The notes: a model not told the origin generated them from the letters alone. DNA of 64,000 nt from an uncultured beta proteobacterium (GCA_903871735.1 CAIQHU010000185.1:34144-98143), one strand, 5' to 3'. Counted from the stretch's first letter, positions 26,604-36,071 are shown. Program-made: numbers and translations.

Positions 26604-27947
26604 ATGAGTCGAGAAGGTAATTTGGAGGCGCCAACGCGTCATCCTTTAGATTGGCAGAATCCTGAATTCTATAACCAAGAGAGCGTTGATAAAGAACTTG
26701 AACGCGTATTTGATATTTGTCATGGATGTCGCAGGTGCGTCAGTTTATGCGGGTCATTCCCAACACTTTTTGATTTGGTCGATGAGACCTCGGATGGTGA
26801 GGTGCATGGTATTCCCAAATCAGCTTATGAAAGCGTTGTAGATCAGTGTTATCTGTGTGACCTGTGTTACATGACTAAGTGCCCTTATGTACCACCCCAT
26901 GAATGGAATCTTGATTTTCCGCATCTGATGTTGCGAGCCAAAGCTATTAAACATGAAAATGGGAAGACTAACTTTCGAGATAACTTGTTGTCATCAACGG
27001 ATAAAATTGGTCGCTTTGCTGGTATTCCAGTAGTTACACAGATAGTCAATCAAGTCAATAAGTCCCATTTGGCCAGAGGAGTTATGGAGTCGGCGCTAGG
27101 GGTTGATCAAAATGCTTGGTTACCAGAGTTTGCTGTGAAGAAATTTAAACAAGTTGCCAAACCATCAGCCAATTGGCCTGTTACAGATGGCGCGAAGACA
27201 CCGGGCAAGGTTGCTGTTTATGCAACTTGTTACATTAACTACAATGAGCCGGGCATTGGTCAAGATTTATTACATATTCTCAACCATAACGAAATTCCTT
27301 ATCAGCTCGTTGATAAAGAGGCCTGCTGTGGTATGCCAAAACTAGAGCTTGGTGATTTAAAAGCGGTAGAAAAATTAAAAGAGATCAACATCCCACAATT
27401 AGCTAAATTAGCTAAAGAAGGTTACGCAATCGTCACTCCGATACCTTCATGCACGCTGATGTTTAAACAAGAATTACCTTTAATGTTCCCACAGGATGCC
27501 GATGTGCAGTTAGTTAAAGAGGCGATGTGGGATCCTTTTGAATACCTCATAGCCAGAAATAAGGATGGGCTCTTGAAAACGGATTTTCAAGAGGAACTTG
27601 GGCAGGTTAGTTATCACGTTCCGTGCCATTCACGTGTACAAAATGTAGGTAAAAAAACTGCCGAAATATTACAGATGATTCCTGGCACAACGGTGCATGT
27701 AGTGGAACGATGTTCTGGGCATTCAGGAACATGGGGTGTGAAGAAGGAGTTTCATCAGACCGCTATGAAAATTGGAAAACCAGTATTTAAGAACATGGCA
27801 AGCGATGAGCCTAAATATATTAGCTCGGACTGTCAGTTGGCAGGGCATCACATCGAGCAGGGTATGGCTGAGGCGGGATTAAAAAAAGCGCAAATGGAAC
27901 ACCCCTTGTCGCTCGTTGCAATTGCTTATGGGATCCACCAACAATAA
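26604..27947 (+). CDS. Heterodisulfide-reductase/GlpC-like Fe-S oxidoreductase
   Basis: Two ferredoxin-type clusters, C39-x2-C42-x2-C45-x3-C49 and C82-x2-C85-x2-C88-x4-C93-P, suggest 4Fe-4S binding, although the last intervals are slightly atypical. Two C-terminal CCG-type domains follow (YATCYINY with EACCGMPKLE, then HVPCHSR with ERCSGHSGTWG), as in HdrD, GlpC and LutA. There are no membrane helices. By context it may feed electrons to rubrerythrin; this is inference. DUF3501 starts 16 bases downstream. Confidence 0.88.
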   Translation: MSREGNLEAPTRHPLDWQNPEFYNQESVDKELERVFDICHGCRRCVSLCGSFPTLFDLVDETSDGEVHGIPKSAYESVVDQCYLCDLCYMTKCPYVPPHEWNLDFPHLMLRAKAIKHENGKTNFRDNLLSSTDKIGRFAGIPVVTQIVNQVNKSHLARGVMESALGVDQNAWLPEFAVKKFKQVAKPSANWPVTDGAKTPGKVAVYATCYINYNEPGIGQDLLHILNHNEIPYQLVDKEACCGMPKLELGDLKAVEKLKEINIPQLAKLAKEGYAIVTPIPSCTLMFKQELPLMFPQDADVQLVKEAMWDPFEYLIARNKDGLLKTDFQEELGQVSYHVPCHSRVQNVGKKTAEILQMIPGTTVHVVERCSGHSGTWGVKKEFHQTAMKIGKPVFKNMASDEPKYISSDCQLAGHHIEQGMAEAGLKKAQMEHPLSLVAIAYGIHQQ

Positions 27948-27963
27948 TGAGCTGTAATTTTTA

Positions 27964-28575
27964 ATGAATGAAGAAATGAAAGAAACGAAAATGCCAAAAA
28001 TTAAACGCGAACAATTAATGAGTTTAGAGGCGTATCACAAAGCCAGGCCTCAAATGCGTGAGCAGGTTATCAAGATGCGCAAGATCAGAACCGTCAGTCT
28101 AGGCGAGCATCTCAATTTGATTTTTGAAAATGAATTTTTAATGCAGTATCAAATTCAAGAAATGTTACGTGTCGAGAAAACGTTCACAGATGAAGGGATT
28201 CATGATGAATTAGATGCTTATAATCCCCTGATTCCCGACGGTTCAAACTTTAAAGCTACCATGATGCTTGAGTATCCTAACGAGGCTGATCGAAAAGTTG
28301 CCTTAGGAAAAATGGTTGGTATTGAACACAAAATGTTTGTTGAAGTAGAGGGGCAAACTCGCGTGTACGGTATCGCAGACGAAGACCTAGAGCGCTCTAC
28401 TGCTAATAAAACTTCAGCAGTGCACTTTATTCGGTTTGAACTGACCAGTGATATGAAGCGCGCTTTGCAAGCTGGTGCGCAGATGATGGTAGGGTGCGAA
28501 CATCCTGAGTATCCGATGCACGTAGAGGTGTTAGAGCCAGAGACGTTGGCTTCTTTATTAACAGACCTGAGTTAG
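27964..28575 (+). CDS. DUF3501 family protein
   Basis: A 203-aa soluble protein matching DUF3501: REQLMSLEAYHKARPQMREQ near the start, then RTVSLGEHLNLIFENEF, YQIQEMLRVEK and LDAYNPLIPDG. Function is unknown; the family regularly follows rubrerythrin and an Fe-S oxidoreductase, as here. ATG 27991 (MPKIKREQL) fits the usual N-terminus better than ATG 27964 and is a good alternative start; neither has a strong ribosome-binding site. Confidence 0.85.
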   Translation: MNEEMKETKMPKIKREQLMSLEAYHKARPQMREQVIKMRKIRTVSLGEHLNLIFENEFLMQYQIQEMLRVEKTFTDEGIHDELDAYNPLIPDGSNFKATMMLEYPNEADRKVALGKMVGIEHKMFVEVEGQTRVYGIADEDLERSTANKTSAVHFIRFELTSDMKRALQAGAQMMVGCEHPEYPMHVEVLEPETLASLLTDLS

Positions 28576-28623
28576 GTAGATCAAATTTCCCTAGCAGTTA
28601 TCGCATTCGTGGATAATTGTTAG

Positions 28624-29529
28624 GTGAAGATTAAAAATATTATCGATTTTGTTCTACTCAGTGCATTGTGGGGCGGGTCGTATGTTTTTATGCGGTTTAC
28701 AGTAGGGCACTTTGAGGCAATCGTTGTTGCCCAGTCTCGGCTCTTGATAGGTGCTATTTGCATTGGTCTTGTCATACTTTTTAGAAGAAGTCTGTGGCAA
28801 CACTTGCAGTTGACGCGCTCAGATTTTGGTACGTTAAGTATTATTTCAATCTTCAACTCCACGCTACCCTTTGCTCTATTTACTTATGCCTTGCAATATT
28901 TAAATGCTGGCGTTGGGGCAATACTTAATTCAACATCCCCCATTTGGACAGCAATTATTGGTTCACTTTGGTTACACGACCGTTTAAGTAATAGTCGTAA
29001 ATTTGGGTTATTAATTGGTTTTTTAGGGATTGTATTTTTAATGTGGGGTAAAACGAGCTTTGTTGCGGGTGGTTTAGGATTACCAGTCTTGGCTAGTATT
29101 GGGGTAACTATTTCATATGGCTTTGCTACAAACTATGTCAAAAAATATGGCCAGGGTATACATCCTGTCGCAATGTCATTTGTCAGCTTAGCCATTGGCG
29201 CTTGTATTTTGGCAGTTCCTGCATATGCGCTTTATCCAACAGCGCCGATTCCTTGGAGTGCTTGGATGGGTATTGCAGGGCTTGGAATTGGATCAACCGG
29301 TATTGCGTACTTTTTGTATTATCGCTTGATGGAAAATACCAGTCCCACAACGGCCATTTCTACTACTTTTTTAGTACCCGTTTTTAGTATTTTATGGGGC
29401 GATATTTTCCTCAATGAAGAGCCAACTTTGCAGATGGTCATTGGTGGCGTAATTATTCTTTTTGGAACTGCCTTGGCAGTAGGTATTTTTCCTTTTGGAA
29501 GCAAGAAGTCGAAGTTAGCTAAAACTTAG
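28624..29529 (+). CDS. EamA/DMT-family transporter
   Basis: 301 aa with about 10 transmembrane helices in two EamA repeats. Repeat 1 begins SALWGGSYVFMRFTVGHF, contains ALQYLNAGVGAILNSTSPI and ends near residue 140; repeat 2 contains SPTTAISTTFLVPVFSILWG and FLNEEPT. These are metabolite or amino-acid exporters of the RhaT/YddG group; the substrate is not predictable. The start is GTG with weak ribosome binding. It converges on the ABC ATPase gene, 21 bases apart. Confidence 0.86.
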   Translation: MKIKNIIDFVLLSALWGGSYVFMRFTVGHFEAIVVAQSRLLIGAICIGLVILFRRSLWQHLQLTRSDFGTLSIISIFNSTLPFALFTYALQYLNAGVGAILNSTSPIWTAIIGSLWLHDRLSNSRKFGLLIGFLGIVFLMWGKTSFVAGGLGLPVLASIGVTISYGFATNYVKKYGQGIHPVAMSFVSLAIGACILAVPAYALYPTAPIPWSAWMGIAGLGIGSTGIAYFLYYRLMENTSPTTAISTTFLVPVFSILWGDIFLNEEPTLQMVIGGVIILFGTALAVGIFPFGSKKSKLAKT

Positions 29530-29550
29530 TTGAAGGCTAAGAATCCTACC

Positions 29551-30246
29551 TTACGCATGCCAACCCAAGTGGCGTGCCAGAAAGTGTTTACCAAGTTGCG
29601 TTTGTGGCTGTTTAAAAAAAGATTCAGTAGAGTCTATTTCTGCAACTTGACCATCTACAATCAAGATAACATGTTGAGAAAGTCGTTGAACTTGACCCAT
29701 ATCGTGGGAAGCCATTAAAAATCGGGTACCCTGCTTAGCTAACTGGAGTATTTGATCTTCAATAAAGTCAGCTGTTGCCGGGTCCATATTAGCGGTTGGT
29801 TCATCTAACAAAATCAATGCTGCCTCCACGAGAACTGCTCGGGCTATAGCTACCCGTTGTTTTTCACCAGCTGAGAGTTTAGTCGCCGCTTGATTGGCAA
29901 GATGTCCTAGATGAAACCTTTGTAGCACATCATTAATCATCTGATCATGGATTCGTGGATAGGCATCTTGCAGAATTGTTAAATTGTCACGTACAGACAT
30001 TTTTAAAAAAGTGACTTGGTTGAGTAACAGGAAGATCGATCCAAACGGGTGGTGTAGGCGCAAATTTTTATTGGTTTGTAGTCCAGATAATGTTTTTAAT
30101 AAAGAGGTCTTACCAGAACCATTTGGTCCGATGATAGCGGTAATTTGATCAATCGGGATTGAGAGATTTTTAATATCCAAGATGGCTTTGTCATTAGGAG
30201 CAAGATACAGATTTTCTATCTCGATTGACTGAATTAGATTAGCCAT
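29551..30246 (-). CDS. tupC: ABC transporter ATP-binding protein, tungstate/molybdate type
   Basis: Walker A GPNGSGKTSLL, signature LSAGEKQRVAIARA, Walker B LILLDEPTANMD and H-loop MASHDMGQVQRL. ATG 30246 is preferred over 30261: its ATGGCTAA overlaps the last codons and stop of the permease gene, a typical coupled pair, giving 231 aa. The substrate class is inferred from the TupB-like partner. The tail after residue 200 is short and lacks the TOBE domain of ModC, as in TupC. Confidence 0.82.
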   Translation of the reverse strand: MANLIQSIEIENLYLAPNDKAILDIKNLSIPIDQITAIIGPNGSGKTSLLKTLSGLQTNKNLRLHHPFGSIFLLLNQVTFLKMSVRDNLTILQDAYPRIHDQMINDVLQRFHLGHLANQAATKLSAGEKQRVAIARAVLVEAALILLDEPTANMDPATADFIEDQILQLAKQGTRFLMASHDMGQVQRLSQHVILIVDGQVAEIDSTESFFKQPQTQLGKHFLARHLGWHA

Positions 30247-30946
30247 AATTTTTCTCAGCAATGTGTTTCATGACGCTGGCTAGTAAATTAATTATTAAAA
30301 CGATACTAATTAATACAATACCAAGAGCTAGTGCAAAGGGTAAGTCACCTTTACTTGTTTCTAAAGAAATTGCGGTAGTCAGAGTGCGCGTAGAGTTGGC
30401 AATATTACCACCCACGATCATCACTGTCCCAACCTCTGAAATGGCACGACCAAAACCCGCAAGGACTGCCAGTAGTAAAGAAAAGCGGCAATCCCAAAGA
30501 ATCCACTTTATTTGTGAGTGATTACTTAAGTGGAGTGTTTTTAAAGTTTCACCGTGGACGGCCCAGCCATCAGCAATAATTTGTCTTGAAATAGCCGCTA
30601 TGAGTGGAATGGTAATGAGCGATTGGGCAATAATCATTCCTGTCGTGGAAAATAGTAGGCCAAGGCTACCAAGGGGCCCAGACCTGGAAAGTAATAGATA
30701 GATCAGTACGCCGATAATGACTGTAGGTACATTCATGAGCGAGTTTAAGATCGTGATTAGCCACTTTCTACCAACAAAGTCATTCGTTGCTAGGATCCCT
30801 CCTAATGGTAAGCCGATGACTGTTCCGATAACTAGTGCAGTAAGACTGACTTGTAATGAGACACCTACAATTTCCCAAACTTGTTGATCAAAATACAGGA
30901 CAAGCTCAAAAGATTCTAAAAGGGTAGGCCACATTGATGGGATCAC
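30239..30946 (-). CDS. tupB: ABC transporter permease, TupB-like (tungstate)
   Basis: 235 aa, about five to six membrane helices. It has the binding-protein-dependent permease loop near GRAISEVGTVMIVGGNI, typical of TupB/WtpB/ModB-type oxyanion importers, and SLMNVPTVIIGVLIYLLLSRSGPLG. It is coupled to the ATPase. No periplasmic TupA gene is adjacent: the upstream divergent gene is a copper chaperone. The binding protein must therefore be encoded elsewhere or be missing. Confidence 0.82.
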   Translation of the reverse strand: MIPSMWPTLLESFELVLYFDQQVWEIVGVSLQVSLTALVIGTVIGLPLGGILATNDFVGRKWLITILNSLMNVPTVIIGVLIYLLLSRSGPLGSLGLLFSTTGMIIAQSLITIPLIAAISRQIIADGWAVHGETLKTLHLSNHSQIKWILWDCRFSLLLAVLAGFGRAISEVGTVMIVGGNIANSTRTLTTAISLETSKGDLPFALALGIVLISIVLIINLLASVMKHIAEKNYG

Positions 30947-31089
30947 TTACTTTGAAAAATGAACCAACGCAGCGGATATGAATATTGTTTCATAGGAACT
31001 CCATGATAAAACAATCAATTCAAAGATGCCAACTCCGAGTAAAATAGGGGATCAAGATAAAGCTCGCAGTTGATTAAAAAAGGAATCAT

Positions 31090-31560
31090 ATGAAATTTTT
31101 TGCACAATGGATAGTTTTTGTGAGTGTCTTTTTATGGACACAGCAGGTATTTTCTCAAGCCAGCAACACCATTCAAATTTCAGATGCCTATGCCCGAGCG
31201 ACTAGTCCGGGTCAGGTGGTTGGCGCTGGTTATTTGACGATTTCTAATCTTGCTAATACCAATGACCGCTTACTTTCAGCCAGTTTTACGCGGGTAGGCC
31301 AGGTTCAAATCCATGAAATGAAAATGGAAGGTGATCGGATGATGATGCGTGAGTTAAATGGGCTTGAAATTCCTGCTAAGGGGAGTGCGCAACTTAAACC
31401 TGGAGGTAATCATTTAATGTTTATGCAACTCAAAGAACCTTTCAAAGAAGGTGACGTGTTACAAGTTCAATTGCAATTTGAAAAAGCGGGCAAGGTAGAT
31501 ATAAAGCTACCCGTTAAGGCTATGGGTCATTCTGGGATGGGGCATTCTAAAAAACACTAA
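31090..31560 (+). CDS. PCu(A)C-type periplasmic copper chaperone
   Basis: A signal peptide (about residues 1-22, cut near VFSQA) is followed by a cupredoxin-like domain: AYARATSPGQVVGAGYLTI, HEMKMEGDRMMMREL, then GGNHLMFMQL. This gives the H-x-M plus distal H/M copper ligand set of the PCu(A)C family that delivers Cu(I) to cytochrome c oxidase. The C-terminus adds a His/Met-rich tail (HSGMGHSKKH), likely an extra copper site. AAGGAA precedes the ATG. Confidence 0.92.
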   Translation: MKFFAQWIVFVSVFLWTQQVFSQASNTIQISDAYARATSPGQVVGAGYLTISNLANTNDRLLSASFTRVGQVQIHEMKMEGDRMMMRELNGLEIPAKGSAQLKPGGNHLMFMQLKEPFKEGDVLQVQLQFEKAGKVDIKLPVKAMGHSGMGHSKKH

Positions 31561-31600
31561 GTTCATACGAAGTGCATCGTGAATTTAAACTACCCAATCA

Positions 31601-31628
31601 ATCTAACGCTTTGTGCAAAGCGTTAGAT
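31601..31628. terminator. Long perfect hairpin between convergent copper chaperone and ilvD genes
   Basis: ATCTAACGCTTTG (31601-31613) is the exact reverse complement of 31616-31628; the fold is a 12-bp stem with a GTGC loop. It lies 40 bases after the chaperone stop and 11 bases from the ilvD stop. No T-run follows on either strand, so termination may need help; symmetric placement suggests a bidirectional transcript end. Confidence 0.45.
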
Positions 31629-31639
31629 GATTAGCAAGA

Positions 31640-33349
31640 CTATTTATCAAGCTCAAGATTCAGGTCTGTAACTGCCCCAAGACTAGCAGAACTAGCCAAC
31701 TTAGCGTATTTGGCTAAAATTCCACGCGTGTAGCGTGGTTGTGGCTTTTTCCAAAGACTTCGTCGTCGAGCAATTTCTTCTTCGCTGACATTTAATTGGA
31801 TCAATAGTTGATGAGCATCGATTGTGATGGAGTCATTTTCTTGTATCAGTGCGATCGTGCCACCGACATAAGCCTCTGGAGAAACATGACCAACGACCAT
31901 ACCCCAAGTACCTCCTGAAAAACGTCCATCAGTGATTAGCCCGACAGTTTCTCCTAAACCTTGACCAATCAGAGCGGAAGTGGGAGAAAGCATTTCGCGC
32001 ATGCCAGGACCGCCCTTAGGCCCTTCATAACGAATAATAACGACATCGCCATGCGTAATTTGGTTTTTCATAATAGCGGCCATCGCATCATCCTCGGAAT
32101 CAAAGACTCTTGCTGGACCGGTAATACTTGGATTTTTAAGTCCAGAAATTTTGGCAACACATCCTTCTGGAGAAATATTACCTTTTAGAATCGCTAAGTG
32201 ACCTTCGGCATACATTGGATTAGATATTGGGCGAATTACAAATTGGTCTGCTCTTGGGGTTGAGGGGATATCTTGGAGTATTTGGCCAATTGTTTTACCC
32301 GTAATCGTTATACAGTCTGCGTGGAGTAGTCCTGCATCTAAGAGAATTTTCATGACTTGTGGAATTCCTCCCGCAAGGTGTAAATCTGTGGCGAGATATT
32401 TGCCGGAGGGCTTCATATCAACAAGGACTGGAACTTTGCGGCGAATGCGTTCAAAATCATCGATTGTCCAAGGCACCTCAGCGGCGCTAGCGATTGCGAG
32501 GAAATGTAGGACAGCATTGGTTGAGCCGCCCACAGCCATAATGACACTAACGGCATTCTCAATGGATTTTTTAGTAATGATATCGCGTGGGCAAAGATTA
32601 TTTTTTACTGCTTCGATGAGAACGCGGGCCGACTCAGCCGCACTTGCTACCTTTTCATCATCAATATTTGACATGGTTGAAGAATAGGGTAGACTCATAC
32701 CGAGTGCTTCAAAGGCTGAGCTCATTGTATTTGCCGTATACATTCCACCGCAGGATCCGCTGCTTGGGCAGGCATTTTGTTCGATGGCCTTAAAATCCAC
32801 TTCGTTCATTCTACCCGAGGTAAATTCTCCGACTGCTTCGAAAGCCGATACGATGTTCAGTTCGCGGCCCTGATAGTGGCCAGGTTTTATGGTGCCACCA
32901 TAAACATAAATACTAGGAACATTGGTTCTAGCCATGGCCATCATGCCACCAGGCATATTTTTATCGCAACCGCCAACCACGAGAACGCCATCTTGCCAGA
33001 GGCCATTGACACACGTTTCGATACTATCGGCGATCACCTCGCGGGATATTAAGGAGTATTTCATGCCCTCGGTACCCATTCCCATCCCATCGGATATGGT
33101 TGGCGTACCAAAAATTTGGGCATTTGCCCCGCCAGCCTCTAAGGCGTCTACGGCCGCATCGGCTAAACGTTGAAGCCCACTATTACAAGGAGTGATGGTT
33201 GAGTGCCCATTAGCAACCCCAATCATTGGTTTTTGAAAGTCTCCTTCTTGATAGCCCATAGCGTAGTACATCGATCGGTTAGGGGCTCTTGCGACACCTT
33301 CTGTAATATTTCGTGAACGACGATTGCTAGGGCTTGGGTCTTTAGACAT
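31640..33349 (-). CDS. ilvD: Dihydroxy-acid dehydratase
   Basis: Third common step of valine/isoleucine synthesis. The Fe-S ligand cysteines are C55 (TPCNSGLQ), C128 ([10 protein letters not shown]) and C200 ([16 protein letters not shown]), all conserved. The frame stays open to 33451, but ATG 33349 gives the family N-terminus and has GGAGA just upstream, so it is used (569 aa). It is located 15 kb from the ilvI-ilvH-ilvC cluster on the other strand, so it is a separate transcription unit. Confidence 0.96.
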   Translation of the reverse strand: MSKDPSPSNRRSRNITEGVARAPNRSMYYAMGYQEGDFQKPMIGVANGHSTITPCNSGLQRLADAAVDALEAGGANAQIFGTPTISDGMGMGTEGMKYSLISREVIADSIETCVNGLWQDGVLVVGGCDKNMPGGMMAMARTNVPSIYVYGGTIKPGHYQGRELNIVSAFEAVGEFTSGRMNEVDFKAIEQNACPSSGSCGGMYTANTMSSAFEALGMSLPYSSTMSNIDDEKVASAAESARVLIEAVKNNLCPRDIITKKSIENAVSVIMAVGGSTNAVLHFLAIASAAEVPWTIDDFERIRRKVPVLVDMKPSGKYLATDLHLAGGIPQVMKILLDAGLLHADCITITGKTIGQILQDIPSTPRADQFVIRPISNPMYAEGHLAILKGNISPEGCVAKISGLKNPSITGPARVFDSEDDAMAAIMKNQITHGDVVIIRYEGPKGGPGMREMLSPTSALIGQGLGETVGLITDGRFSGGTWGMVVGHVSPEAYVGGTIALIQENDSITIDAHQLLIQLNVSEEEIARRRSLWKKPQPRYTRGILAKYAKLASSASLGAVTDLNLELDK

Positions 33350-33493
33350 CTGGGTCTCCGAGAAGTTTAAGTAATATAAAACCGATAAAAATCGAATAAA
33401 AATTTTTTCTTTTTGTATTTTACTGTGCGCCATGAATTTCATCGTGGACAATAGCTTTTTTAGTAGTATTTCACCAAATGGGTATGCTTAAGT

Positions 33494-34693
33494 ATGGAAA
33501 ATTATGACGTAATCATCGTTGGTGCTGGAGCTGCTGGTCTTTTTTGTGCTGGAGTAGCTGGGCAATTAGGACGGCGTGTTCTGCTTTTAGATCATGCGGA
33601 GATTTTAGGGGAGAAAATCCGAATTAGTGGTGGTGGAAGGTGTAATTTTACGAATTTACACTCTAGTCCCAAGAATTTTTTATCCATGAACCCGCACTTT
33701 GTCAAAGGACCTTTAGCGAGGTATACAAGCCAACACTTCATCAATTTAGTGCAAGAGTATGGCGTTGCTTTTCATGAAAAACACCAGGGGCAGTTATTTT
33801 GTGATGGGTCAGCCAAGGCAATCATTGAGTTACTCCTCAAAGAATGCCAAATTGGTCATGTCGAGTTGCGCCATCCTATTGCGGTTCAAGCTATCAGTCA
33901 ACACGAATCAAGTTGGCTTGTTAACACCCATCAAGGAGATTTTTTAGGCAGTAATTTAGTGATTGCCACGGGTGGCTTGCCCGTACCTGCAATTGGGGCC
34001 AGTGACTTTGCACTGCAATTTGCCAAGCAGCAAAATATTCCAATAGTTGATCCACGTCCAGCCTTAGTGCCTCTGGCATTTACGTCTGGAATTTTCTCAT
34101 CGATGGAGGAATTTGCTGGTTTGAGCGTGACCGTTGAGATTAGCGCTGGGAGTGCAAAAAAGCATTATGGTCAGGGTCATTTTCGGGAGGATTTGTTAAT
34201 TACCCACAAGGGTTTATCTGGCCCTGCGGTGTTGCAGGCTAGTTCATATTGGCGTGAAGGTGAGACTTTACAAATTGTTTGGTTTGACGCGTCGAAGTGG
34301 CGTGAGATCTGTGATGCTGATACCAATCGCGCTCGCACGGTTGATAACTTATTAACAGAGTTTTTCCCAGCTCGACTAGCCCGTGAGTTTGCCAGGCAAT
34401 TGGGTTTGCAAGATAAAAAATGGGCTGAGGTATCTAGTAAAAACAAGGCAGCCTTACTGGATTTATTAGCGCACTGGTCTGTCAAGCCTGCTGGCACTTT
34501 AGGTTGGAACAAGGCGGAGGTAATGGCTGGTGGGGTCGATACTACTGCACTAGATAGTCGGACGATGATGGTGAAGAGTCAGCCGGGATTATTTTTTATT
34601 GGCGAGTGTATTGATGTGACTGGGCACTTAGGCGGACATAATTTTCAATGGGCCTGGTCTAGTGCGTATGTTTGTGCTCATGGGCTTCTTTAA
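33494..34693 (+). CDS. BaiN/HI0933-like FAD-dependent oxidoreductase
   Basis: N-terminal dinucleotide-binding motif VIIVGAGAAGLFCAG, then GEKIRISGGGRCNFTN, the signature of the HI0933/YhiN family, LVIATGGLPVPAIGASDFA in the middle and GLFFIGECIDVTGHLGGHNF at the end, which closes the FAD site. 399 aa is typical. The physiological substrate of the family is mostly unknown. It overlaps the convergent LOG gene by 4 bases. Confidence 0.88.
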   Translation: MENYDVIIVGAGAAGLFCAGVAGQLGRRVLLLDHAEILGEKIRISGGGRCNFTNLHSSPKNFLSMNPHFVKGPLARYTSQHFINLVQEYGVAFHEKHQGQLFCDGSAKAIIELLLKECQIGHVELRHPIAVQAISQHESSWLVNTHQGDFLGSNLVIATGGLPVPAIGASDFALQFAKQQNIPIVDPRPALVPLAFTSGIFSSMEEFAGLSVTVEISAGSAKKHYGQGHFREDLLITHKGLSGPAVLQASSYWREGETLQIVWFDASKWREICDADTNRARTVDNLLTEFFPARLAREFARQLGLQDKKWAEVSSKNKAALLDLLAHWSVKPAGTLGWNKAEVMAGGVDTTALDSRTMMVKSQPGLFFIGECIDVTGHLGGHNFQWAWSSAYVCAHGLL

Positions 34694-35238
34694 GCCAATG
34701 ATTTTTCAAGGTAAGTAAAGATTTCGGAGACAGTTTGAACAATTTGAATTTTTTCAAAGTGCGATTCGCTCATGAGCCCATGTTGTACGCTTTGCTGTAA
34801 AAAATGGATGAGTCCGTCATAGTAACCAGACCAATTGGCTAGGATTATTGGTTTTTTGTGAAAGCCTATTTGGGCTGTAGCCCAGACCTCAAATAACTCA
34901 TCAAAGGTTCCTATACCGCCTGGGATAATTACAAATGCATTTGCCATATTCGACATCATTTCTTTTCGTTCGCTCATGGTCTGCACATAATGCACTTCGG
35001 TGAGTAGAGCCATATTGGCCTGTTCAGTTTGCAGGCCGTGGGGAGTAATCCCAATCACTCTGCCTTGTTGGTGGAGAGCACCTTGGGCTATTTGACCCAT
35101 GAGGCCATTCCCACCACCCCCGAAAACAAGAGTCCAGTTGCGTGTAGCGATACCCTGACCAAGGTCTTTTGCCCAAGTTAACCATTGGTCATTACTCCCT
35201 GGGCGAGAACCACAAAAAACACAAATATTTTTATTCAT
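34690..35238 (-). CDS. LOG-family nucleoside monophosphate phosphoribohydrolase (TIGR00730)
   Basis: Rossmann-like fold with N-terminal ICVFCGSRPGSN, VFGGGGNGLMGQIA, the catalytic RK pair in MSERKEMM and PGGIGTFDELFEVW. These are the diagnostic LOG motifs; such enzymes release the base from (cytokinin) nucleoside 5'-monophosphates, and many are mislabelled lysine decarboxylase. 182 aa. There is no good ribosome-binding site before ATG 35238. Confidence 0.9.
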   Translation of the reverse strand: MNKNICVFCGSRPGSNDQWLTWAKDLGQGIATRNWTLVFGGGGNGLMGQIAQGALHQQGRVIGITPHGLQTEQANMALLTEVHYVQTMSERKEMMSNMANAFVIIPGGIGTFDELFEVWATAQIGFHKKPIILANWSGYYDGLIHFLQQSVQHGLMSESHFEKIQIVQTVSEIFTYLEKSLA

Positions 35239-35342
35239 GGCGATAGGATAACCTGTTTAGTTAATGAATAAAAGAGTTGCCTGTGTCAGTTAATCAAGAT
35301 TGGGTAAAAGTCAAACGACTTGTTTACAATGGGGTCAGATAA

Positions 35343-35367
35343 TGACTTTTTTAGTAAAGAAAAGTCA
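35343..35367. promoter_or_regulatory. Inverted repeat upstream of the RutE-like reductase
   Basis: TGACTTTT (35343-35350) and AAAAGTCA (35360-35367) form a perfect 8-bp repeat with a 9-base spacer, 33 bases before the start codon. A GATAAT that could serve as -10 lies at 35338-35343. An operator or leader hairpin is possible; nothing more can be said. Confidence 0.3.
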
Positions 35368-35399
35368 ATCTTTGTTTTGTAACCTTTTGATAAGAAGAA

Positions 35400-35999
35400 A
35401 TGATAATGACTAGTAAATTAAATGATGCTGCACTGAACCAATTATTTATTGATGGCAGAACTGTGCACGGTTTTTTGCCTGACGAGATTACTGATACTCA
35501 GATCCACGGAATTTATGATCTCATCAAATGGGCGCCAACGGCGTTCAATTTACAAGCTGCCAGGTTTGTTTTTTTAAAATCTAAGGCAGCCAAGGCTAGA
35601 TTGATGCCAGCATTAACTCCTGGTAATGTCCCGCAAGTTGAGAGTGCTGGAGTGACTGTTATTATTGCTTACGACACACAATTTTATGAGCATTTACCCA
35701 CCCAATTTACAGCGATGGATGCCAAAGCTATTTTTGATAAAAATCCAGAGGCTGCGAATATTGCCGGCTTTCGAAATGGCTCTATGCAGGGTGGTTACTT
35801 AATTTTAGGTGCTCGAGCACTTGGTTATGCCTGTGGAGCTATGTCGGGTTTTGATAATGCGAAGGTGAATGCCGAGTTTTTTGCCGATGGCCGTTTTAAA
35901 TCCAACTTTTTACTCAATATTGGACATCAGGCTGACACAACTAAAATTTGGCCACGTGGTCCGCGTTTAGCGTTTGATCAGGTTGCTCAAATCTTGTAA
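35400..35999 (+). CDS. Nitroreductase-family protein, malonic semialdehyde reductase (RutE/HadB)-like
   Basis: FMN-binding nitroreductase fold. LFIDGRTVHGFLPDEIT, IYDLIKWAPTAFNLQAARFVF, GYACGAMSGFDNAKVNAEFF and the closing WPRGPRLAFDQV follow the RutE/HadB pattern. RutE reduces malonic semialdehyde from uracil breakdown, but no rut genes are nearby, so a general toxic-aldehyde or quinone reductase role is equally open. A second in-frame ATG lies at 35406. Confidence 0.86.
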   Translation: MIMTSKLNDAALNQLFIDGRTVHGFLPDEITDTQIHGIYDLIKWAPTAFNLQAARFVFLKSKAAKARLMPALTPGNVPQVESAGVTVIIAYDTQFYEHLPTQFTAMDAKAIFDKNPEAANIAGFRNGSMQGGYLILGARALGYACGAMSGFDNAKVNAEFFADGRFKSNFLLNIGHQADTTKIWPRGPRLAFDQVAQIL

Positions 36000-36004
36000 C
36001 AGTA

Positions 36005-36071
36005 TTGAGTTAACCTATTTGGTTAACTCAATGTTGACGGTTACTCAATACTTACGGTAACTCAATGCTTA
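36005..36071 (+). repeat. Tandem imperfect 17-base repeats plus an inverted copy before fluC
   Basis: TTGAGTTAACC (36005-36015) and GGTTAACTCAA (36021-36031) form a perfect 11-bp hairpin with a 5-base loop. The right arm starts a row of three near-identical units: GGTTAACTCAATGTTGA (36021-36037), CGGTTACTCAATACTTA (36038-36054) and CGGTAACTCAATGCTTA (36055-36071). The left arm can pair with the ACTCAA core of any unit, so mutually exclusive hairpins are possible. There is no T-run, so a simple terminator is unlikely. Confidence 0.7.

Noticed and set aside
31640..33451. Long N-terminal extension of ilvD (start 33451)
   Set aside because: The extra 34 residues are AT-rich and unlike the family; ATG 33349 has a good Shine-Dalgarno.
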